Source of the DNA: a virus | Length of the DNA: 21,217 nt | Reading direction: 5' to 3' (one strand) | IMG/VR virus record: IMGVR_UViG_3300042396_000490 | Location: 1-21,217 of that record | Part shown: piece by piece, positions 6,083 through 12,327 of the stretch | How positions within the stretch are numbered: the stretch's first letter is position 1 | Layout: each line of letters starts with the position of its first letter | Made by a program: the position numbers and the translations under genes | The notes under the pieces: model-generated | The model's input: only the letters and a program-made list of their open reading frames with translations | Database searches by the model: none | Told to the model about the DNA's origin: nothing

Positions 6083-7591
6083 ATGAAAGGGCAAGAAATC
6101 GACGCAATTATTCAGAATGAAATACAAAGCCACCACCCGGTAAAAGGGGTTGACGAGATTTTGCAAATTCTTGTCCAGGCTGAGCAAGGCTATCTGGTGA
6201 GGCAGGCTGAGTTATTTGACGATATGGAAGAGCGCGACACCCATATTGGCGCGGAAATGGCTAAAAGAAAAATGCAGGTCAGCCAGCTTGATTGGTCGCT
6301 TGTTCCGGCATCATCAGCGGGAGCCAAGGAAAAAAAGGATGTCGAAAAACTCCAATCGCTGATTATAGACAATGTGGACGTCGAAAGTTTGGTGCTTGCC
6401 ATGTCCGACGGGATTGGGAAAGGGTTTTCGTGCATTCAAATCGAATGGGCCAGGGATCAATTAACCGGGCTATGGGTTCCGGGCGCTTTAAGGCCTAGAC
6501 CGGCGCGATGGTTTACAGTGGATCGGGCTACCCGGCAAAACATCCGAATCAGAACCGGAGCAAATAGCATTGACGGCGCTGAGCTTTTGAAAGACCAGTG
6601 GATTTGCCACCATCACTTTACAAGATCGGCAACCGGGCCAGCGACTAGCGGGCTATTCCGACAAATCGCCCTACCCTATGTCTTTAAAAATTTCGCCATT
6701 AAAAATTGGTTGCGGTTTTGCCAGTCATACGGGATTCCACTCAGGGTTTTGTTTCACAATGAAAAGGACGAGGCCAAAAAACGAGCACTCAGAGCGGCGC
6801 TTTATAGCCTAGGGTCGAGCGGCGTTGCATTGATCGAAGGCGGCACAACAGACGACCTGAAAACCGTAGACCTGACCAGCGGAGAGGGGCAAGGCTTCCA
6901 GGCCTTAGTCGACTGGTCTGAGTCGTCGGTTTCTAAGGCCATCTTAGGCGGAACTTTGACCAGCGACAGCGGGAAAAATGGCAACTATGCGACTGCCAAT
7001 ATCCATGACTCAGCCAGGATTCAGATTAGAAACCACGACTCAAAGCAAATAGCCGAAACCCTGACAAGGCAATTTGTCGGCGCTATGGCGCGGGTTAATG
7101 GGCTGAGCATTCGGGCAAGATGGGTTTTTGATACTCAAGACCCTGAAGACTTGGCGCTTTATGCCGACGCACTTCCAAAGCTGGCAGCGAGAAAGGTCAG
7201 AATCCCTCTTAAATACGTGCATGACAAGCTGAAAATACCGCAGGCTGTTGATGGTGAAGAGATTATGGACATCGGCGAAAGTAAACCCGAAATAACCCCA
7301 AAACAACCCCAACAAGGGTCAGGGCTGGCTTACCTATCTGGCAGCATAGCCAAGAGCAGGTTCACCAAAGAGCAACAGGCTGTCGAGGATTTGGCTGACG
7401 AGCTTTTAAAACGGCTTTCAAGCCCGGTTGACCCTGAAGCCATCGCGGCGGCTATTCGCGGAGCCAAAGACCCGCAAGACCTTGACAATAGGCTAGCGGT
7501 GGCGCTTGGCGGGGCTGATTTTGAAGGGTTCGCGGATATTTTAGAGCGGGCGCTGTTTGCGGCTGATGTCATGGGGTATGCCCATGGCTAA
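6083..7591 (+). CDS. Portal protein, Mu gp29-like (DUF935)
   Basis: The protein has 502 residues from the ATG at 6083, preferred over an in-frame upstream start at 6026 that would overlap the terminase by 53 bases; GGTGA lies about 5 bases before 6083. Typical DUF935 stretches are MEERDTHIGAEMAKRKMQV, GKGFSCIQIEW, LRPRPARWFTVD, LPYVFKNFAIKNWLRFCQSY, and VSKAILGGTLTSDSGKNGNY. The portal is the dodecameric ring at one capsid vertex through which DNA passes. The C-terminal 90 residues are charged and variable. An 8-base overlap joins it to the MuF-like gene, the usual Mu order of portal then minor head protein. Confidence 0.88.
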   Translation: MKGQEIDAIIQNEIQSHHPVKGVDEILQILVQAEQGYLVRQAELFDDMEERDTHIGAEMAKRKMQVSQLDWSLVPASSAGAKEKKDVEKLQSLIIDNVDVESLVLAMSDGIGKGFSCIQIEWARDQLTGLWVPGALRPRPARWFTVDRATRQNIRIRTGANSIDGAELLKDQWICHHHFTRSATGPATSGLFRQIALPYVFKNFAIKNWLRFCQSYGIPLRVLFHNEKDEAKKRALRAALYSLGSSGVALIEGGTTDDLKTVDLTSGEGQGFQALVDWSESSVSKAILGGTLTSDSGKNGNYATANIHDSARIQIRNHDSKQIAETLTRQFVGAMARVNGLSIRARWVFDTQDPEDLALYADALPKLAARKVRIPLKYVHDKLKIPQAVDGEEIMDIGESKPEITPKQPQQGSGLAYLSGSIAKSRFTKEQQAVEDLADELLKRLSSPVDPEAIAAAIRGAKDPQDLDNRLAVALGGADFEGFADILERALFAADVMGYAHG

Positions 7592-8876
7592 ACCCTTGAG
7601 CATAGGGTTTGATGTCCCGTTTGACGAGGCTATCAGCCAAGCCCAAAGCCGGGGCGTTGTATTGCCTGAAGTTTATTATGGGCAACTGCAAGGCATCGCC
7701 AGACAAAAGGCTTTCAGCATCGCAGGCCTTACAAGCCTTGACCAAATCTTAGCGGTGAAAAACTCGCTTTCAGAGGCGGCGCGGCGCGGCCAAAGCTTCC
7801 AGAGCTGGAAAAAAGAGGTCGAGGCCTCAGGGGTGCTGAGCTTGCCAAAGCACCGAATGGACAACATTTACAGAACCAATTTACAGGGCAGCTATTCAGC
7901 CGGGAAGTGGGAAAAGGCGCTAAAAACCGCCAAGTCAAGGCCTTACCTGATGTATGACGCCATTAATGACAGCCGCGTCAGACCGGCGCACTTAGCGCTC
8001 GACAATGTTATCAGGCCTATTAATTCCAGCTTTTGGAAAACCCACCTACCGCCCAACGGGTATCGGTGCCGGTGCGGCTTTATCACCTTGACAAAAGAAC
8101 AAGCGGAAGCCCGAAGCGGCAAAGGGAAAGGTCTGAATAACCCGGCGTTGCTTGATGACGGTGAAAAGGCTATGCCAGATCAGGGGTGGGAATATAACCC
8201 GTCAGATCGATTGGACGGGGTTAATTCGGCCATTGATGAAAGAACAAAGGAAGCGCCAAAGCTGGTAAAGCAAGTCAAGCAGCGGATCAAGCAGCGCGAC
8301 AGATTGGAAGAGGCCAAAAGCTATGTCATTGAAAACGGCAAGCCACTAGAGGCCGGGAGCATTGAGTTTGCCTTTGTTTATGATGAGACTGGCGGCATAG
8401 TGCTTAGAAAAAAGGGCGGGAAAAGCCACGTTTCGTTCGAGCCCGACGAAATCGAAAGCATGAAAGCTGCCAAGGGCATCACCATGGTTCACAATCACCC
8501 GAGCAGCCGTTCATTATCCGGGGAAGATTTTAAGTTTATCGGCAACTTTGAGGGCGGGCAGATTGTAGCCATCGGCCACAACGGGGCGGAGTATTACGGG
8601 AAAGCGCTAAAGACGGCGGAATTCAGCGCGGCGGAAGCCAGGGCCGACGCAATCATAAGGCCGGAGTTTATGCGCCTTATCAATGCGGCAAGCGGCAACG
8701 ATGACCTGCAGGATGCTGTTATAGCTATGGCTGAAGCCCACCACCACCATATACTCAACACCCTGATTTCAATGATGGGCGTCATTGAGTATAAGGTCAA
8801 AAACTTGCCTGACATGCCAGCGGAAGCGGCGGCGATATTTGAAAAAGTCAAAAAAATCATTAACCAAAGCTTATGA
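7584..8876 (+). CDS. Mu gpF-like head morphogenesis protein with C-terminal JAMM/RadC-like domain
   Basis: The 430-residue protein starts at the ATG at 7584, with GGGG 7 bases upstream. Residues about 50-170 form the Phage_Mu_F domain: MDNIYRTNLQGSYSAGKW, then YDAINDSRVRPAHLALDN, then WKTHLPPNGYRCRCGF with two cysteines. These minor capsid proteins sit near the portal and some are injected with DNA. The C-terminal part (about 245-345) is separate: IEFAFVYDETGGIVLRKKG, then MVHNHPSSRSLSGEDF (302-317). HNHP plus a serine and aspartate resembles the metal site of JAMM/MPN proteins such as RadC, with one residue fewer between the second His and the Asp. A run of four His lies at 386-389. MuF proteins are known carriers of extra effector domains. 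Confidence 0.82.
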   Translation: MAKPLSIGFDVPFDEAISQAQSRGVVLPEVYYGQLQGIARQKAFSIAGLTSLDQILAVKNSLSEAARRGQSFQSWKKEVEASGVLSLPKHRMDNIYRTNLQGSYSAGKWEKALKTAKSRPYLMYDAINDSRVRPAHLALDNVIRPINSSFWKTHLPPNGYRCRCGFITLTKEQAEARSGKGKGLNNPALLDDGEKAMPDQGWEYNPSDRLDGVNSAIDERTKEAPKLVKQVKQRIKQRDRLEEAKSYVIENGKPLEAGSIEFAFVYDETGGIVLRKKGGKSHVSFEPDEIESMKAAKGITMVHNHPSSRSLSGEDFKFIGNFEGGQIVAIGHNGAEYYGKALKTAEFSAAEARADAIIRPEFMRLINAASGNDDLQDAVIAMAEAHHHHILNTLISMMGVIEYKVKNLPDMPAEAAAIFEKVKKIINQSL

Positions 8877-9034
8877 AACGAATTCTGATTGACCCACCTG
8901 TAACCCCTTATTCAAAGCCAGCAGCCATAAAGCAATGGTTGGAGCAGCTAGCCGGAATGCCTCAAACCAAAGAGGTTCTGGAGGCTATCGGGCAGGCCAA
9001 AAAGTGGCTAAATGACCGGGAGAGTTCAAGATGA
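8873..9034 (+). CDS. 53-residue hypothetical protein between MuF-like and gpG-like genes
   Basis: This short gene starts in an ATGA overlap with the MuF-like stop and ends in an ATGA overlap with the gpG-like start. Both junctions are the same kind as elsewhere in the operon, which is strong support for real translation. The product begins MKRILIDPPVTPYSKPAAIK and continues with an amphipathic, helical stretch containing WLEQLAG, EVLEAIGQAKKWL and a charged tail. No membrane segment or known motif is visible. I do not recognise the family. Its position suggests a small head-assembly factor. Confidence 0.7.
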   Translation: MKRILIDPPVTPYSKPAAIKQWLEQLAGMPQTKEVLEAIGQAKKWLNDRESSR

Positions 9035-9489
9035 TACGGGTCAAAGTAGACGCGGCGGGCGTCATTCATAAGCTGGAAAGGATCAAGGACGCAGTTACAG
9101 ACCTTGGCGATGTCCTCGACCAGATCGGGGCCGGAATGATGGCAAACATACAGCTTGGCATCAAGGAGGGCAAAAGCCCGTGGGGCGACCCATTCGCACC
9201 GCTAAAAGAGCTTAGAAGCAATAACCGGGACGGCAGGGAAAGCGATGTGCCGTTAAATGACACGCGGCAGCACATTTACAACAAAATCAATTACAAGCGG
9301 GTGAGCGATGGCGTCGAGGTGGGCATGTTCGAAGAGCAAAAAATAGGTATTACCCACCAATACGGAAGCGAGAAAAAGAACATCACGGCGCGGCCATTTT
9401 TGCCACTAGATAAAAGCGGCAATGTAAACCTACCCGATTCATGGGTCAGGGAAATCAAAGACGTCATCGTTAAAAGCCTAAAAACATAA
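9031..9489 (+). CDS. Mu gpG-like virion morphogenesis protein
   Basis: The 152-residue protein begins MIRVKVDAAGVIHKLERIKD. It contains the family pattern GKSPWGDPFAPLKE (family form: W-x-P-x-x-L), PLNDTRQHIYNKINYKRVSDGVEVG and HQYGSEKKNITARPFLPL. This is the phage virion morphogenesis family that includes Mu gpG, thought to act in tail-head joining or tail completion. In Mu it follows gpF, as here. Its stop is followed by the second palindromic element and a 53-base leader before the protease, so this gene ends a transcription block. Confidence 0.85.
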   Translation: MIRVKVDAAGVIHKLERIKDAVTDLGDVLDQIGAGMMANIQLGIKEGKSPWGDPFAPLKELRSNNRDGRESDVPLNDTRQHIYNKINYKRVSDGVEVGMFEEQKIGITHQYGSEKKNITARPFLPLDKSGNVNLPDSWVREIKDVIVKSLKT

Positions 9490-9511
9490 TTTAGGAAGCG
9501 CTTCACCTTAA
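9490..9511. promoter_or_regulatory. Late-gene palindromic element, copy 2 (before protease)
   Basis: A 22-base stretch whose core is aggaagcgcttcacctta is identical at 14611-14632. It includes the palindrome gaagcgcttc (9495-9504). It fills the gap between the gpG-like stop and the protease gene, where Mu has its C-dependent promoter PI. A TA-rich hexamer TAAAAG (9509-9514) starts 4 bases after the palindrome, as in copy 1. Downstream, the leader has ggcat-c-atgcc (9529-9539) just before the ATG. Confidence 0.7.
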
Positions 9512-9542
9512 AAGCTGATTTTCAGGCGGGCATCATGCCAGC

Positions 9543-10619
9543 ATGAAAAATCAGAAATCAACAATGTTGGCCGCTCTTAATGCTCAGATGATTGAGCTGA
9601 ACGGGTCGGCACCAACAGAAATCAGACTACTACCTAGTGGTGCATTCAGGGCCAAGGATGGCCGACCTTTCGACGCGGAAAACTGGGTAATCAACGAAAG
9701 CTTGGCGGCGAAGATCGTCAGCAAGCGCCAATCAATCAGCGACAAGTTCTTGATTGATTACGAGCACCAAACATTAGAGGCCAGAACCAAAGGGATAAAG
9801 GCACCGGCTTCAGGTTGGGGTGGTGAAATCGAATGGCGGGACGATGGGCTTTACCTAACCGGCATTGAATGGACAGCGGCGGCGGCTTCAGCAATCGAAG
9901 CGAAGGAATACCGCTACATAAGCCCGGTCATTCACTACAAAAAGAACTCAGGGGAAATAACTGACGTAACCATGGCGGCGCTTGTTAATTTTGCAGGCCT
10001 TGACGGGCTTGTAGATTTGACTGCGGCGGCATCATTTTACATTGAAGGGGATGAGATGAACGAAAAAAACAAGCTAATGCTGGTCGCCCTTATGGGGCTT
10101 ACAGCAACAGCAACCGACGAGGAAATCAGCACGGGGTTAAGTGCTTTGCAGAGCATGTGCGGAGACGGCAAAAGCCTTGTTGAAACCATCAAGGAATCAG
10201 CCGAAAAAGTCGCGGCGCTGTCTGTTGAGATTGCCGGGGTTCCAGAAAAGTTTGTCAAGGTTGAGGCTTTGTCCGAACTACAAACCAAGTACGACGCCTT
10301 GCAAGCGACGGTCAAAAAAGAAAAGTCGGCGGCGATCATTGAAGCGGCGCTGGCTGACGGCAGGCTTAAGCCAGGGCAAAAAGAAGCGGCGGAAAAGTTG
10401 GCCGAAGTAGACGTCGAGGCTTTGAGTGCCTTTATCAAAGGGCTTGAGCCTAACGCGGCCTTAGGGGATCAACAAGGCGGGCCGGAAGGCGATGGCAACA
10501 CCCCGCAAACCGGCGCTGACATTGCTGCAAAGGCAACCGTCTACCAAAAACAACAGGCAGCTTTAGGCGTCGAAATTTCCGACGTTGAGGCTATTGATTA
10601 CGTCACCAAGGGGGTTTAA
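9543..10619 (+). CDS. Mu gpI-like capsid maturation protease with scaffold tail
   Basis: The 358-residue protein matches the Mu-like I family. The N-terminal protease part (1-165) has PSGAFRAKDGRPFDAENWVI, FLIDYEHQTLEA (D72, H75), PASGWGGEIEWRDDGLYL, EYRYISPVIHY and AALVNFAGLDGL. The C-terminal part (172-358) is rich in Ala, Glu and Lys and predicted helical, with ALQATVKKEKSAAIIEAALA as a scaffold-like coiled stretch. The protease cleaves the scaffold and itself during capsid maturation. An in-frame internal start at codon 172 probably yields a free scaffold. No good ribosome site is seen before the ATG at 9543 (GGCGGG is about 12 bases away), so initiation may be weak. Confidence 0.87.
   Translation: MKNQKSTMLAALNAQMIELNGSAPTEIRLLPSGAFRAKDGRPFDAENWVINESLAAKIVSKRQSISDKFLIDYEHQTLEARTKGIKAPASGWGGEIEWRDDGLYLTGIEWTAAAASAIEAKEYRYISPVIHYKKNSGEITDVTMAALVNFAGLDGLVDLTAAASFYIEGDEMNEKNKLMLVALMGLTATATDEEISTGLSALQSMCGDGKSLVETIKESAEKVAALSVEIAGVPEKFVKVEALSELQTKYDALQATVKKEKSAAIIEAALADGRLKPGQKEAAEKLAEVDVEALSAFIKGLEPNAALGDQQGGPEGDGNTPQTGADIAAKATVYQKQQAALGVEISDVEAIDYVTKGV
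10056..10619 (+). CDS. Nested in-frame scaffold protein (Mu gpZ analogue)
   Basis: Codon 172 of the protease gene is ATG with GAAGGGG 5 bases upstream (10044-10050), a far better ribosome site than that of the full gene. Translation from it gives 187 residues that start MNEKNKLMLVAL and cover exactly the helical scaffold region after the protease domain. Mu and lambda both make a scaffold from an in-frame internal start in the protease gene (Z in I; Nu3 in C). Expression as a separate product is inference from the ribosome site and this precedent. Confidence 0.7.
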   Translation: MNEKNKLMLVALMGLTATATDEEISTGLSALQSMCGDGKSLVETIKESAEKVAALSVEIAGVPEKFVKVEALSELQTKYDALQATVKKEKSAAIIEAALADGRLKPGQKEAAEKLAEVDVEALSAFIKGLEPNAALGDQQGGPEGDGNTPQTGADIAAKATVYQKQQAALGVEISDVEAIDYVTKGV

Positions 10620-11012
10620 ATGTACGGCAATCGACAACTTATAAAGCCGCTCAAGGCTACCGCAGCGATCAGCAACAACTTGATTGTCAAATTCGGCGCA
10701 GCGAATGACACAGTTTCTCAGGCGGCGGCGGCTTCCGACTTGCTAATCGGCGTAACAACTGAGGTTGGCATTACAGCGGCTGAAATTACAGCGGGAACCT
10801 ATACCGACGTTGTTTTGGAAGGGATTACCGAGGTTTTGGCGGGCGGCACCATTGCCAGGGGCGCAAAAATCACGTCAGACGCAAACGGCAAAGCCATTGC
10901 AGCGGCACCCGCAGCTGGCACTAATGCACAGGTGATTGGTATCGCGCTCAATTCGGCTGTTTCGGGCGACATCTTTCCCATGCTGATTAGTCATTCTGTC
11001 ATGCAGGGCTAA
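10620..11012 (+). CDS. Capsid decoration (cement) protein, DUF2190-like
   Basis: This 130-residue, Ala/Gly/Thr-rich beta protein has LKATAAISNNLIVKFGAAND at the start, then SDLLIGVTTEVGIT, VVLEGITEVLAGGTIARGAK, ITSDANGKAIAA and VIGIALNSAVSGDIFPMLI. This is the pattern of the DUF2190 family, small proteins encoded between scaffold and major capsid genes that bind the outside of the shell and stabilise it. The ATG follows the protease stop at once, with AAGGGGG about 5 bases upstream, so expression should be high, as for a protein made in hundreds of copies. Confidence 0.82.
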   Translation: MYGNRQLIKPLKATAAISNNLIVKFGAANDTVSQAAAASDLLIGVTTEVGITAAEITAGTYTDVVLEGITEVLAGGTIARGAKITSDANGKAIAAAPAAGTNAQVIGIALNSAVSGDIFPMLISHSVMQG

Positions 11013-11042
11013 TTGATTTAACTAATTACCAAGGACTAAAAA

Positions 11043-11969
11043 ATGGCAAATTCAAACTCACCATTGGTTATCGTTCCGAAGCTTTCGGCGGTAGCTATTA
11101 AATATCGACAAAAGGGCTTGATTGCTGACCAAGTTTTGCCAAGAACTAAGGTTGACTCTCAGGAGTTCATCAGCTTGGCTGACAGAATGGCCGAGTGGAT
11201 TTCTCCACCCGACACCACGGTCGGCAGAACTTCAAACGTCAACAAGCTGGCAAATTCGGCGCAAGACCCCACCTATTTGGCAACCGTCAACCAGGGCTTA
11301 GACGAGCCGGTTCCGAACCAGGACGAAATGAACGGGCCTTCAGAATCGGCGTTGGCCAGAGCGGTGGCGCGGGTGATGGGCTTTGTTGAGCTTCGCAGGG
11401 AAATCAGAGCCGCAGCAATCACGACTACGGCTGGAAACTACGCGTACACCGCGACCCTTTCTGGCACAAGCCAATGGTCTGACAAGGTGAACAGCAATCC
11501 ATTGAATGATTTGCTTACCAACCTAGACAAGCCGTTTATGCGGCCTAACAAGGTGGTCATGGGTCGCGACGTTTGGACGCAGCTTTCGCAACACCCGAAA
11601 ATGATAGAGGCGGCATTCTGGGCAGGTGCTCAAGCGGGCAAAATCACCCGTCAGCAGTTGGCTGACTTGCTGGAAGTCGAAGAGATTATTGTGGGCGATG
11701 GTTGGCAGAATACAGCTGTCAAAGGCCAGACACCGGTTAAAACAAGAATTTGGGGTAAGTTCTTGGCTGGATTCTATCAAGGCGACTTTGACAACGATTC
11801 CGGCAACGCTTGGGGCTATACAGCGCAGTTCGGCGACAGAATCGCGGGAACCATCGTCGACCCCAATATCGGTCTGTTTGGTGGCGTCAATGTAAGGGCT
11901 GGCGAATCGGTCAAAGAAGTTGTCGCAGCGCCAGAATTCGGGTTCCTGCTGTCCTCGGTCATAGCCTAA
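11043..11969 (+). CDS. Major capsid protein
   Basis: The protein has 308 residues. Recognisable features are AIKYRQKGLIADQVLPRTKV near the start, WISPPDTTVGRTSNVNKLA, DLLTNLDKPFMRPNKVVMG, VWTQLSQHPKMIEAAFWAG and a final GVNVRAGESVKEVVAAPEFG. It resembles 300-350 residue major capsid proteins of the HK97 fold found in siphoviruses and Mu-like phages; I cannot assign it to gpT or E families with certainty. Position after protease/scaffold and decoration genes, a good ribosome site (AAGGA, 8 bases upstream) and a strong terminator right after it all fit the most abundant virion protein. Confidence 0.85.
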   Translation: MANSNSPLVIVPKLSAVAIKYRQKGLIADQVLPRTKVDSQEFISLADRMAEWISPPDTTVGRTSNVNKLANSAQDPTYLATVNQGLDEPVPNQDEMNGPSESALARAVARVMGFVELRREIRAAAITTTAGNYAYTATLSGTSQWSDKVNSNPLNDLLTNLDKPFMRPNKVVMGRDVWTQLSQHPKMIEAAFWAGAQAGKITRQQLADLLEVEEIIVGDGWQNTAVKGQTPVKTRIWGKFLAGFYQGDFDNDSGNAWGYTAQFGDRIAGTIVDPNIGLFGGVNVRAGESVKEVVAAPEFGFLLSSVIA

Positions 11970-11987
11970 TCGGTCGGGCTAATTCAT

Positions 11988-12010
11988 AGGGCGGGAAACC
12001 GCCCTTTTTT
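11988..12010 (+). terminator. Rho-independent terminator after the major capsid gene
   Basis: A perfect 7-base stem AGGGCGG (11988-11994) and CCGCCCT (11999-12005) closes a GAAA tetraloop and is followed by six T (12005-12010). This is a textbook intrinsic terminator. Only 20 bases separate it from the next gene and no strong promoter is visible there, so it probably reduces rather than abolishes downstream transcription. Confidence 0.92.
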
Positions 12011-12030
12011 AAATTATGGTTTGGTGACTT

Positions 12031-12327
12031 ATGCCTAAAATTATTTTAAATGACAACGTGCTGCATGATAACGAGCTGCACGAAAAAAGCAGAAAGCCAG
12101 TTGACTCCGAGTCTATCGGCTTAAGTAAAAAGCAATTAAGCGCATTGGTTGAGTCGGGCGCTGTGTCGCTTTATGTGCCAGATGAGGCGGAAGGCGAAGA
12201 GGAAGATGACGCAGCAGCCAGGGCAGCAGCTGAAGCAGCCGAAGCTGAAGCAGCCGAAGCTGAAGCAGCAGCCAGGGCAGCGACCAAGGCAGCGACCAAA
12301 GCTGACAAAGACAAAGGCGGCAAGTAA
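12031..12327 (+). CDS. Small protein with Ala/Glu-rich repeat tail
   Basis: The 98-residue protein has an ordinary N-terminal half (PKIILNDNVLHDNELHEKSR, then GLSKKQLSALVESGAVSLYV) that looks like a small folded domain. A strongly acidic stretch (EAEGEEEDD) and an Ala/Glu then Ala/Thr/Lys tail built of short repeats follow. Mu-like phages carry a small gene (gp35) between capsid and gp36 genes; this one fits by position and N-terminal form, but I cannot confirm homology. The start has GGTGA 5 bases upstream. The stop and the next start share a base (TAATG). The tail should be a charged helix or disordered. Confidence 0.6.
   Translation: MPKIILNDNVLHDNELHEKSRKPVDSESIGLSKKQLSALVESGAVSLYVPDEAEGEEEDDAAARAAAEAAEAEAAEAEAAARAATKAATKADKDKGGK
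12229..12273 (+). repeat. 15-base tandem repeat inside the Ala/Glu-rich gene
   Basis: gctgaagcagccgaa occurs twice exactly (12229-12243, 12244-12258) and a third time with changes at its end (12259-12273). It encodes AEAAE units. A second short repeat, gcagcgaccaa, follows twice near 12278-12299. Such repeats can change copy number by slippage while keeping frame. Confidence 0.8.
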
